From DASRFR01 sp035651455 (GTDB lineage: Bacteria > Acidobacteriota > Terriglobia > Terriglobales > Acidobacteriaceae), in NCBI GenBank assembly GCA_035651455.1, contig DASRFR010000050.1, positions 120,970 to 184,969 on the forward strand: a DNA stretch of 64,000 nucleotides, in the 5' to 3' direction. The position numbers and the translations under genes are program-made. Under the pieces are notes generated by a model that was not told where the DNA came from, made no database searches, and saw nothing but the letters and a program-made list of their open reading frames with translations. Shown piece after piece: positions 1-7,782 of the stretch (position 1 is the stretch's first letter; each line of letters begins with the position of its first letter).

Positions 1-541
1 CAAGAAGCCATGAGATCTGGTGTCCACCGCGAATGTGCAACTGGTCGTGAACCATGTAGGCGCCAGGTACGTAGTTGGTGATCATGGCCATGCTGTTGGT
101 CTGATCGGCGCCAGGGGTTTGATTGACTTGCTCACGACTGATCATGCTGGTGGTGGTGGAAGATTCCGGGTTGACTGTCGCCGCCTGTTCGGTGACTTCG
201 ACGACCTCCTTATTGCGGGCAACTGACAGGCCGAAATGCAGTTTCATTTGCCGCCCGGAAGTGATGGCCAGTTTTTGCTGTTCGGGATTGAAGCCGGGAA
301 CTTCGACCGAAACCCGGTACTCGCCGATGGGGACGGAGTCGAAATGGAATTCGCCAGCGCTGTCGGTAGCGGCGGACTTCGTCCAGTTGGAGTTCAACGC
401 AATAATGGTAACTTGCGCGGTTTGCACTGGGCGGTGCTGCGGGTCATGCACAAGCCCCGTCACCGAACCGAATATCGTGGCAGAGGCACAGCCCGCAAGT
501 ACGAGCAGGCCCCCCAGCAATCGATGGATGAAAGCTTTCAC
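1..541 (-). CDS. TonB-dependent receptor, N-terminal part (runs off left edge)
   Basis: Read on the minus strand from a GTG at 541, preceded by a good GGAGGA ribosome-binding site about 5 nt upstream; the frame stays open to base 1, so about 180 residues are visible and the C-terminus is missing. The protein starts with a hydrophobic signal segment (residues 7-23) followed by 'ATIFGSVTG', the usual start of a carboxypeptidase-regulatory (CarboxypepD_reg) domain at about 25-105. A TonB plug-like region follows, with 'VTEQAA', 'TTTSMIS' and 'NYVPGAYMVHDQLHIRGGHQ'. This is the Oar-type receptor architecture common in Acidobacteria, an outer-membrane barrel for uptake of large substrates. Substrate unknown. 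The short plus-strand frames over it are antisense shadows. Confidence 0.85.
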   Translation of the reverse strand, partial: MKAFIHRLLGGLLVLAGCASATIFGSVTGLVHDPQHRPVQTAQVTIIALNSNWTKSAATDSAGEFHFDSVPIGEYRVSVEVPGFNPEQQKLAITSGRQMKLHFGLSVARNKEVVEVTEQAATVNPESSTTTSMISREQVNQTPGADQTNSMAMITNYVPGAYMVHDQLHIRGGHQISWLL

Positions 542-692
542 AGATCCTCCACATCAGTAAACGGCAAAGCTGCTCATGCGCGCTTCGGCGAATTCAAGGG
601 TCAACGCCGAGGCAATTTGAACAAACGGCTTTGCGGGTTCATGCGCAGCAAATCTCGGCTACGGAGAGCGCGATGCATGCGCGATGTTGACG

Positions 693-1055
693 CTAGATGA
701 TGGAGACTATGGGCGGGGCGCGGACTGACTGCGAAGCGAAAGATTCCAGCAGAGTCTGCCGGACTTGAACGGAGACGCAGAGGTAAGAGAGAGACAGCGC
801 CACTTTCGAAAATGCAGGAGAGTTGAGTTGCGCGCGATGCACTACGGCAGCGACGCGGCAGCAGTCGTGACTCCGGCAATCGAGAGCGGAAAAAGAAGCG
901 TCCGAAGCATCGCCGGCGGCCGAGACAGACCTCTCGTGCAACTTCTGGCGAATGCAACAGGCGTGTGGGGACTTCGCAGAGAGCGCCGCCGCCAGGGGCG
1001 CACAGGTCCCGGCGAGCGATACCAGCAGCAGCAATCTGGCGGTCAAGGAATACAT
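693..1055 (-). CDS. small secreted Cys-containing hypothetical protein
   Basis: Reads on the minus strand from ATG at 1055; an in-frame TTG nine bases upstream (1064) is an alternative. About 120 residues. It begins with a strong signal peptide (MYSLTARLLLLVSLAG...AAA), followed by paired cysteines ('HACC', 'CRSHDCC') that suggest disulfides or metal binding after export. I recognise no family. The competing longer frame on the same strand (601-1074) has no signal peptide and odd composition, so I prefer this one. It may be one of the short secreted lineage-specific proteins common in Acidobacteria; existence is moderately supported by the signal peptide only. Confidence 0.5.
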   Translation of the reverse strand: MYSLTARLLLLVSLAGTCAPLAAALSAKSPHACCIRQKLHERSVSAAGDASDASFSALDCRSHDCCRVAAVVHRAQLNSPAFSKVALSLSYLCVSVQVRQTLLESFASQSVRAPPIVSII

Positions 1056-1169
1056 GTTCAGCAAGGAGCCCCACGCTCCAACTAATAGACTGTCAATTAC
1101 GAGAATAGGTTACGGCGAATTAAGGCGCAAGCGGGGAGGTACTTGAGTTGGCGCGTATGTAACCAGGAG

Positions 1170-1559
1170 CTACATCAAGAGAACGTAATGTCCACCGCCA
1201 GTGAGGAGAATGACCAGGCACATGATCAGATAGGTGAGGTCGTAGTGCCAGCCCCCGTTCTTCTCTCCCCAAAAGCCCGTGTGCCACGCGAAAATCTTCT
1301 TCTGAATCGCGCCCAACATGACAAGCATGAGGCCGATAGCCGCGGCCTGCGTCAGCACACCAAACATGAGACCGAGTGCGCCAGCCACTTCCGCCGCACC
1401 CAGGAAAATTGTGAAATTTCTGCTCATGCCGATGTCCTTGCTGCGGGCCCCGGGATCGGTGAGGTGTTTCCAACCGCTGGAGAGGAAGACAATGCCGGCC
1501 ATCAACCGCAGTAGAAGCAGACCGAAGTTGGCAAAACGAAGCAGTTGCGGAAAGATCAT
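1170..1559 (-). CDS. DoxX family membrane protein
   Basis: 129-residue membrane protein starting at ATG 1559 (MIFPQLLRFANFG...). A longer frame to 1703 exists, but its extra N-terminus is Arg/Pro-rich and unlike the family. About four hydrophobic segments are visible: 'LLLLRLMAGIVFLSSGW', 'FLGAAEVAGALGLMFGVL', 'AAAIGLMLVMLGAI' and 'YLIMCLVILLTGGG'. The 'R-L-x-x-G-x-x-F-x-x-x-G-W-x-H-L' start and the 'GAAEVAGALGL' segment are typical of DoxX/SURF4-like proteins. Family members sit in the inner membrane and are often linked to redox homeostasis; the exact role here is unknown. It diverges from the EF-G gene. Confidence 0.85.
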   Translation of the reverse strand: MIFPQLLRFANFGLLLLRLMAGIVFLSSGWKHLTDPGARSKDIGMSRNFTIFLGAAEVAGALGLMFGVLTQAAAIGLMLVMLGAIQKKIFAWHTGFWGEKNGGWHYDLTYLIMCLVILLTGGGHYVLLM

Positions 1560-1848
1560 GGGAATTCCAGAGCAGACATTTAAAGACTGGGATTGTAGAC
1601 GGTATTTGAGAGCGGCGAAAGGCATGCTGCTTGCTGGTATCGCGGCGCGAGCTGGGGCGGTGTGTGCGAGTAGACGGCGGCCGGGAGGCACGGACGTGAT
1701 CAAACCTGTCGTGCGGGCTTCCTTGAGCCTGAAAATCGCACTGTGTTAGCATCGAGGTTTTCGCAGGCGTTGTTGGGCTGGCCTGTACCCTGTCCTTATC
1801 CTCTTCCGGGCCGAACCATTCTCCTTAGCCTGCTGAAGGAGTGAATCC

Positions 1849-3954
1849 GTGAAAATTTACGAAGGCGCAAATATCCGCAACGTAGCCTTGATTGGGCACG
1901 GGCACGCGGGCAAAACTTCGCTGGTCTCGGCCATGCTTTATACGGCGGGGAGCACGCAGCGGTTGGGACGCGTGGACGACGGCAGCGCACCCACCGACTA
2001 CGACGAGGAAGAGATTGCCCGGCAGATGTCGATCACGACCGGCGCGGCGTATGCGGAATGGGGAAAGACCAAGATCAACTTGCTGGACACGCCCGGCTTT
2101 AACATGTTCGTCCATGAGGCCAAGATGGTGCTGCCGGTGGTGGAGTCGGCGCTGGTGGTCGTGGATGGCGTGGCCGGCGTGGAGGTCGTGACTGAGCGGG
2201 TGTGGGGCTACTGCGAAGAAGTCAAGCTGCCACGCATGATCGTGGTCAGCCGCATGGATCGCGACCGGGCCGATGCTACCCGCGTGCTCGATTCGCTGAC
2301 AAAGGCTTTCGGACGCACGGTCATGCCATTGCAGATGCCAATCGGAAGCGAAAAGAGTCTGACTGGCATCATCGACCTGGTGCGGATGAAGGCCTACACC
2401 TACGAGATGGGTGGAAACGGCAAGGGCAAGGAAGGCGAAATTCCCGCCAACTTGAAAGATGCTGCGCAGGAGCAGCATGAACGACTCGTCGAACTTGTGG
2501 CCGAGGGCAAGGACGCGCTGATGGAAGAATTTTTCGAAAAGGGGACGATTCCTGAAGAAGACCTGGTTCCCGCGCTGCATGAGGCGATTCGCGAAGACCG
2601 CATCTTCCCGGTGCTGTTCACGTCGGGGCTGGGAAATATCGGCGTCGATGAATTGATGGATTTTATTGTCGACTACACTCCGGCACCGACGGAGCGTGAG
2701 CCCATTCGGGGCCAGGTGACGACCGGGAATGGCGAGCCACCATCCCGCAAGGTGGAAGACAGCGCGCCACTATCGTTGTTTGTGTTTAAGACTGTTTCGG
2801 ATCCCTTTGCCGGACGCATCTCGTACTTCAAAGTGTTTTCAGGGGTGCTCAAGAATGATGCGAGCGTGCAAAACTTCAACCGTGGCATCCAGGAGAAGCT
2901 TGCGCATATCTCGGTAACCCAGGGCAAGCAAGCTGTTCCCGTAACCGAGCTGCATGCCGGCGACATTGGAGCGGTAGCGAAGCTGAAAGACACGTTGACA
3001 GGAGACACGCTGGGCGACAAAGCGGGAGTCATCCAGTATCCGGCGGTCAAGTTGCCCGAGCCGGCCATCACATTTGCGATCGAGCCCAAGTCACGCGCGG
3101 ATGAAGACAAACTGGGAGTCGGCATTCACAAGCTCATGGAAGAAGACGCGATGTTGCGGTTTTTCCGAGATGCCCAGACAAAGGAATTTTTGATCGCGGG
3201 CACCGGCCAGCAGCATATTGAAGTGATCGTCTCCAAGATGAAGAAGCGGTACCACACAGAAGTGAACCTGAAGGCGCCGAAGGTTCCATACCGGGAGACG
3301 ATTCGCGGCAAGGCGGACGTGCAGGGACGGCACAAGAAGCAGACCGGCGGACACGGCCAGTATGGCGATTGCAAGATAAAGATGGAGCCGCTGCCGCGGG
3401 GCGGAGAGTTCGAGTTCGTAAACGATATCTTCGGAGGCGCCATTCCCCGGAATTTCATTCCGGCTGTGGAGAAGGGGATCAAAGATGCCGCTGCCCGAGG
3501 ATACCTGGCGGGCTTTCCGGTGGTAGATTTCCGCGTGATTTTGTATGATGGATCGTATCACGATGTAGATTCAAACGATCTCTCGTTCCAGATGGCCGGC
3601 CGCATCGCGTTCAAGAAGGCGATGGAACAAGCCAAGCCAACGCTGCTGGAGCCGGTGATGTCGGTCGAAATCACGGTTCCGGATGAATTCGCAGGGTCCA
3701 TCATGGGCGACTTGAACAGCCGCCGAGGGCGCATCCAGGGCATGGATAACAAGGGCGGCAACACGGTGGTCAAGGCCGAGGTGCCGATGTCAGAGATGCT
3801 GACCTATGGCGCCGACCTGACTTCAATGACCCAGGGCCGGGGCAGTTTCAACATGGAGATGCACCACTATGACGTTGTGCCGGCGCAACTGCAGGAAAAG
3901 ATCATTGATAAGGCGAAAGCTGAGCGCGGCGAGGTGAAAGAAGAGGAGGAGTAG
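1849..3954 (+). CDS. fusA: elongation factor G paralogue (EF-G2 type)
   Basis: 701 residues, GTG start at 1849 with AAGGAG about 9 nt upstream. All EF-G domains are present: GTPase domain (about 1-285), domain II, domains III-IV with the 'GGHGQYGDCKI' loop, and domain V. The G motifs depart from canonical EF-G: G1 is GHGHAGKTS (16-24; canonical AHIDAGKTT), G3 is DTPG (80-83), and G4 is SRMD (134-137; canonical NKMD). These features and the missing rpsL-rpsG-tuf neighbourhood point to the EF-G2-like subfamily rather than the str-operon fusA. EF-G2 proteins of other bacteria act in ribosome recycling or unknown steps; that role is only an inference here. Followed by a strong terminator. Confidence 0.9.
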   Translation: MKIYEGANIRNVALIGHGHAGKTSLVSAMLYTAGSTQRLGRVDDGSAPTDYDEEEIARQMSITTGAAYAEWGKTKINLLDTPGFNMFVHEAKMVLPVVESALVVVDGVAGVEVVTERVWGYCEEVKLPRMIVVSRMDRDRADATRVLDSLTKAFGRTVMPLQMPIGSEKSLTGIIDLVRMKAYTYEMGGNGKGKEGEIPANLKDAAQEQHERLVELVAEGKDALMEEFFEKGTIPEEDLVPALHEAIREDRIFPVLFTSGLGNIGVDELMDFIVDYTPAPTEREPIRGQVTTGNGEPPSRKVEDSAPLSLFVFKTVSDPFAGRISYFKVFSGVLKNDASVQNFNRGIQEKLAHISVTQGKQAVPVTELHAGDIGAVAKLKDTLTGDTLGDKAGVIQYPAVKLPEPAITFAIEPKSRADEDKLGVGIHKLMEEDAMLRFFRDAQTKEFLIAGTGQQHIEVIVSKMKKRYHTEVNLKAPKVPYRETIRGKADVQGRHKKQTGGHGQYGDCKIKMEPLPRGGEFEFVNDIFGGAIPRNFIPAVEKGIKDAAARGYLAGFPVVDFRVILYDGSYHDVDSNDLSFQMAGRIAFKKAMEQAKPTLLEPVMSVEITVPDEFAGSIMGDLNSRRGRIQGMDNKGGNTVVKAEVPMSEMLTYGADLTSMTQGRGSFNMEMHHYDVVPAQLQEKIIDKAKAERGEVKEEEE

Positions 3955-3982
3955 TGGTGGGTTGGCAGAGATTGAGAGATGC

Positions 3983-4010
3983 AGGGCGGCTTAAAGCCGC
4001 CCTTTCATTT
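3983..4010 (+). terminator. rho-independent terminator after EF-G
   Basis: A 9-bp GC-rich stem (AGGGCGGCT at 3983-3991 with AGCCGCCCT at 3995-4003) with a three-base loop is followed directly by a T-rich run (TTTCATTTT). It lies 29 bases after the EF-G stop codon. Confidence 0.85.
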
Positions 4011-4066
4011 TAGGAAGAACTGTTCAGCACTAGGTTCGGCACTGAGCACAGTTCGGAGGGCATGAG

Positions 4067-5017
4067 ATGGTGAAACATACGGGCGATTTGCTGGTTTTAT
4101 GTGTAGCTATGTTGGCGAGCATTGCGATTCTCAGCAAAGGCGCGATGGCAGAAGATCAATCAAAAGGCCCAATATTTCTGAATATCGACCATGCTTCGAT
4201 ATGCGGATCGAATCTCGATTCATTGCGGCAGGCATTTACAAGCGTGGGCCTCGGCAGCGACTACGGCGGTCCGCACGCGAATGGCGTGACTCACATGGCG
4301 CTGCTGGGATTTGAGAATGGTTCCTATCTTGAACTGATCGCACCGCAGAACGCCGGCAAAGTGGCAGGGTCGGGGTGGTCGAACTTGATGGCAGGCGATG
4401 CCGGTCCGTGCGCGTGGGCCATCTCGTCGCAGGATATTGGCGAGGACGTGGCACGACTGAAGGCCGCGGGCGTTCCCGTCAGCGGGCCGGAGGACGGCAG
4501 CAGGAAACGTCCGGATGGCATGTCGGTGGAGTGGCAAACCGCCAATTTAGGATCGGGAGCGCCGGGAACGACATTACCTTTTCTGATCCAGGACCGCACG
4601 CCGCGCGCGTGGCGTGTGCAGCCGACTGAGAGTCTCAAGGACTCTGGGTTGACCGGATTTGCCATGATCGTAGTCGGTGTACGCGACCTGAATGCTGCCA
4701 GCGCACTGTTCGAGAAAGCTTTCAACTGGCAGCCCCCCGTGATTGAGGAGCACGGCGACTTCGATGCGAAACTGGCCTATTTTCCTGGTATGCATGTGAT
4801 CCTGGCCACACCATTGAGAGCCGGGCGCGGGTGGCTGGCGGAGCGGTTGCAAAAATTCGGCGACAGTCCGGCGGCTTTCCTGTTGAGCGCACGGGATTTC
4901 AGCGCAGTGAGCAAGAAGTTCCACCTGTCGGGGAATAAGACCTGGTTCCAGCAGCAAGTGTCGTGGTTTGACGAACACAAGCTGAATGGATGGAGAATTG
5001 GTGTGGTGGGGCAATGA
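4067..5017 (+). CDS. secreted VOC / glyoxalase-like domain protein
   Basis: 316 residues with a signal peptide (about 1-28, ending '...GAMA-EDQ'). The mature part begins 'IFLNIDHASICGSNLDSLRQAFTSVGL', a VOC first beta strand with a metal-ligand-type His, followed by 'THMALLGFENGSYLELIAPQ', the second strand with Glu. This pattern matches the Glyoxalase_3 subgroup of the vicinal oxygen chelate superfamily. A second VOC-like half (about 200-316) has 'GFAMIVVGVRDLNAASALFEKAF'. Substrate unknown. It sits alone between the EF-G terminator and ruvB; export of a VOC protein is less common than cytoplasmic location. Confidence 0.75.
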   Translation: MVKHTGDLLVLCVAMLASIAILSKGAMAEDQSKGPIFLNIDHASICGSNLDSLRQAFTSVGLGSDYGGPHANGVTHMALLGFENGSYLELIAPQNAGKVAGSGWSNLMAGDAGPCAWAISSQDIGEDVARLKAAGVPVSGPEDGSRKRPDGMSVEWQTANLGSGAPGTTLPFLIQDRTPRAWRVQPTESLKDSGLTGFAMIVVGVRDLNAASALFEKAFNWQPPVIEEHGDFDAKLAYFPGMHVILATPLRAGRGWLAERLQKFGDSPAAFLLSARDFSAVSKKFHLSGNKTWFQQQVSWFDEHKLNGWRIGVVGQ

Positions 5018-5145
5018 GGCGAGCAGTGGAACAGGGCAACTGAATCTTTCGTGCACGAAGAACGGGATTGGCGCCTCCGGCGCCCTGCTGACGTCCACAA
5101 CTGGGGTCTGGCGAGGGGCAACGGAGAACTGGTAACATCCGCCCA

Positions 5146-6189
5146 GTGGCTTCGATCAAAGAAAATGCCTCGCTGAAGGAGCGGCTGGTATCAGCCGCGC
5201 CGGTCGAGGACGATTCTTCGTTTGAACTGAAGCTCCGGCCACAAAGGCTGCGAGAGTTCATCGGCCAGCCAAAAGTCAAAGAAAACCTGGACGTCGCGAT
5301 CCAGGCGGCTCGGTCACGGGGCGAAGCGCTGGATCACGTGCTGCTCTACGGGCCGCCAGGCCTGGGCAAGACCACGCTGGCAAACATCATCGCCAATGAG
5401 CTGGGAGCTGCGTTTCAGCAGACTTCCGGGCCCACGCTGCAAATCAAAGGGGATCTCACCGCGATCTTGACGAACGTGCGAGACAAGCAGGTGTTGTTCA
5501 TTGACGAAGTGCACCGTCTGCAACCGGCGCTGGAGGAAATCCTTTACTCCGCGCTGGAGGATTACAAGCTGGACATCATGATCGGACAGGGGCCGTCGGC
5601 GCGAACGCACACCATGGACGTGAAGCCGTTCACCTTTGTGGGGGCGACCACGCGGGCGGGATTACTTTCCGCCCCCTTGCGATCGCGTTTTGGAATCATG
5701 CTGCGGCTGGAGTTCTATACGCATGAAGATCTGCAGGTGATCGTGGGGCGTTCGGCGGAAATTCTGGGGGTAGACGTCGATGGCGAAGGAGCGATGGAGA
5801 TCGCGAGCCGGGCGCGGGGGACACCACGCATTGCCAACCGATTGCTGCGGCGCGTCCGCGATTTTGCGCAAGTGAGGGGGGCGGGGAAGATCGATTTGCC
5901 GACGGCGAAAGCGGCTCTCCAGATGCTCGAAGTCGACCGCCATGGCTTCGACGAGATCGACCGCAAGCTGCTGCTCACGATTATCGAGAAATACCAGGGC
6001 GGACCCGTGGGCGTGAACACGCTGGCGGCGGCACTGGCCGAAGAGCCGGATGCGATTGAAGAGATCTACGAGCCATTTCTCATCCAAATTGGTTTCTTAA
6101 ACCGAACGCCGCGAGGACGGGTGGCGACGCAACTGGCGTACGAGCACTTCGGAATCACTCCAACCCGCAGACAAAGCATGCTGTTCTGA
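5146..6189 (+). CDS. ruvB: Holliday junction branch migration ATPase RuvB
   Basis: 347 residues, GTG start at 5146 (MASIKENASLKERLVSA). It has the full RuvB architecture: AAA+ domain with Walker A GPPGLGKTT, Walker B 'LFIDEVHRLQ', the sensor 'FVGATTRAG' and arginine-finger region 'LRSRFG', then the lid domain and the C-terminal winged helix 'TPRGRVATQLAYEHFG'. RuvB hexamers pump DNA through the RuvA-bound Holliday junction. ruvA follows 58 bp downstream, so the order is B-A, opposite to the common ruvA-ruvB; ruvC is not in the window. Confidence 0.97.
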   Translation: MASIKENASLKERLVSAAPVEDDSSFELKLRPQRLREFIGQPKVKENLDVAIQAARSRGEALDHVLLYGPPGLGKTTLANIIANELGAAFQQTSGPTLQIKGDLTAILTNVRDKQVLFIDEVHRLQPALEEILYSALEDYKLDIMIGQGPSARTHTMDVKPFTFVGATTRAGLLSAPLRSRFGIMLRLEFYTHEDLQVIVGRSAEILGVDVDGEGAMEIASRARGTPRIANRLLRRVRDFAQVRGAGKIDLPTAKAALQMLEVDRHGFDEIDRKLLLTIIEKYQGGPVGVNTLAAALAEEPDAIEEIYEPFLIQIGFLNRTPRGRVATQLAYEHFGITPTRRQSMLF

Positions 6190-6247
6190 GCCGCGCTTCG
6201 TCCGCGCGCCAGCCAAGCTACGAGGCGAGCGCTACAATGTTCCGGAG

Positions 6248-6841
6248 ATGATTGCGCACCTTCGGGGAAAGCTGCTCGGCAAGCGTCCTAACCAGGCGAT
6301 TGTGGAAGTGGGCGGCGTGGGATACGACGTCACCATCACGGTGCCTACGTTCAGCGACCTGCCGGGGCTGGGCAGCGAGGTTTCACTCCACATCCATACA
6401 CATGTGCGCGAGGACGTGATCGCGCTGTACGGCTTCCTGCGTCCGGCGGAGAAGCAGCTGTTTGAAAAGCTGATCACGGTGAGCGGGATCGGGCCAAAGC
6501 TGGCCATCACGATCCTAAGCGGAATGGGCGCAGATGAAATGGTCGGGGCGATCCGCGGCAACGATGTGCCGCGACTCACGCGAATTCCAGGAATCGGGAA
6601 AAAAACGGCGGAGCGCATGGTGCTCGAACTCCGGGATAAGCTGCCCGCTCCGAGCACACAGGAGATCGCCGCCGCGACTCCGGTGAGTGCAGTAGAGGAA
6701 GATGTGCTGTCGGCGCTGGTGAATCTTGGATACCAGCGAGGGGCCGCGGAACGAGCCCTCTCGACAATCATGAGCAATGGCAAAACGGCAGGCTCGTTCG
6801 ACACCCTTTTCCGCGAGACCCTGGCGATCCTGTCTAAGTGA
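6248..6841 (+). CDS. ruvA: Holliday junction recognition protein RuvA
   Basis: 197 residues, the normal RuvA length. The OB-fold domain I begins 'MIAHLRGKLLGKRPNQAIVEVGGVGYDV'. Domain II carries two helix-hairpin-helix motifs ('LITVSGIGPKLAITIL' and 'LTRIPGIGKKTAERMVLEL'). Domain III (about 150-197, 'DVLSALVNLGYQRGAAERAL') is the RuvB-contacting UBA-like domain. RuvA tetramers hold the four-way junction open for RuvB. Likely co-transcribed with ruvB just upstream. Confidence 0.97.
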   Translation: MIAHLRGKLLGKRPNQAIVEVGGVGYDVTITVPTFSDLPGLGSEVSLHIHTHVREDVIALYGFLRPAEKQLFEKLITVSGIGPKLAITILSGMGADEMVGAIRGNDVPRLTRIPGIGKKTAERMVLELRDKLPAPSTQEIAAATPVSAVEEDVLSALVNLGYQRGAAERALSTIMSNGKTAGSFDTLFRETLAILSK

Positions 6842-7013
6842 CTCGTGCTCATGCCTATGCCAAGCGGAGTGCAAGCACGCATTCCGTGAATAATTTTATG
6901 TCCCGCATATGCAATCCAGCATTCGTGGCGCTGTCTTGAACCAGACTGGGCTACACGGGGGAAAACCCGTCGTCCAGGCCGGACATCAGAGTAGTCCGAC
7001 ACGGAGGTCTGAC

Positions 7014-7724
7014 ATGACAAAGATAAGGATAGCGTTGTTCGCAGTGCTGTTTCTATGCGCGGCGTGGGTAGTCGCGCAGGATACGTCGGGTAGCAGCACG
7101 CAGAGCAGTTCGGGAACATCGGCGGGAACTTCAAGCCAGCAGGGTGGCGGCGTGGGCTCACAGTCCGGAAACACGCAGCCGGGAAGCACGGGTTCGCCGA
7201 GTGGCAGCGCAGCCCAGACGGATAGCACGGGCTCACAGTCCACGACAGGGTCGCAAACCGGAACAAGCGGCGCCCAAAGCGGCACGACTGGATCGCAGAG
7301 CGGAGCATACGGTTCGCAGTCCGGCACAACGGGATCGCAGACGGGCAGCGACGCCAGTGGACAAAGCATGGGATCGCAGACTGGCACCACAGGCAGTCAA
7401 GCGGGAGAAACCTCAGGGAATACGATGCCAGGGCAGACCAAGATCAGAGGATGTTTAACTGAGACGAACGGAAACTACAAGCTGACGGACGAGCAGACCG
7501 GCACGAGTTACTCGTTAATCGGCAGTCAGCAGATTGGGGAGCATGTCGGGCACGAAGTAGAAGTGCAGGGCGTCTCCACCAGCACCGCTCAGAACGAGAC
7601 CAGTTCACCAAAGGACAACAATGGCAGTGTTGGTCAAAACGCATCCAGCAATCCCTTCCAGGTGAAGAGCATCAAGCACATCTCCAGCCAGTGCAATGGT
7701 ACGGGCAACGCGCAGTCAAAGTAG
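7014..7724 (+). CDS. secreted Ser/Gly/Thr/Gln-rich low-complexity protein
   Basis: 236 residues from ATG 7014, chosen because GGAGG lies 6 nt upstream and the signal peptide starts there (MTKIRIALFAVLFLCAAWVVAQ). Upstream in-frame ATGs would bury the signal. Residues about 24-140 are low-complexity, built from variants of 'TGSQSG/TGSQTG'. A more ordered C-terminal part (about 142-236) contains 'IRGCLTETNGNYKLTDEQTGTSYSLIG' and 'HVGHEVEVQGV', reminiscent of OB-like exported domains in Acidobacteria, and two cysteines that could pair. Function unknown; an extracellular or periplasmic linker-type protein is likely. Ends at a strong terminator shared with recQ. Confidence 0.75.
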   Translation: MTKIRIALFAVLFLCAAWVVAQDTSGSSTQSSSGTSAGTSSQQGGGVGSQSGNTQPGSTGSPSGSAAQTDSTGSQSTTGSQTGTSGAQSGTTGSQSGAYGSQSGTTGSQTGSDASGQSMGSQTGTTGSQAGETSGNTMPGQTKIRGCLTETNGNYKLTDEQTGTSYSLIGSQQIGEHVGHEVEVQGVSTSTAQNETSSPKDNNGSVGQNASSNPFQVKSIKHISSQCNGTGNAQSK

Positions 7725-7750
7725 AGGTTGCGGAACTAAGTATGTATGGG

Positions 7751-7782
7751 AGCCGCTCAGTGAATTCACTAGGCGGCTTTTT
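7751..7782 (+). terminator. terminator between the Ser-rich protein and recQ
   Basis: Stem AGCCGC..AGTG / CACT..GCGGCT (7751-7774) with a two-base internal loop and an AATT apical loop, followed by TTTTT. It terminates the plus-strand gene; the recQ stop codon (7769-7771) lies inside it. Confidence 0.75.

Noticed and set aside
20..226. Plus-strand open frames of 68-154 codons in the first 700 bases
   Set aside because: They overlap the minus-strand TonB-receptor start, which has a good ribosome-binding site, signal peptide and domain match. Their compositions are Arg/Ser-rich without family features.
5049..5084. Palindrome TTCGTGCACGAA and hairpin GGCGCC-TCC-GGCGCC after the VOC gene as a terminator
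   Set aside because: Neither structure is followed by a T-run, so intrinsic termination is not supported.
6232..7329. 365-codon minus-strand open frame over ruvA and the Ser-rich gene
   Set aside because: It is antisense to ruvA, which is unmistakable, and its translation is a low-complexity Arg/Ser/Pro mixture.
7100..7440. Repeated TGSQSG units as a possible CRISPR or tandem DNA repeat
   Set aside because: The periodicity is at the codon level in a coding frame with synonymous drift, and there are no unique spacers; it is a protein low-complexity region.
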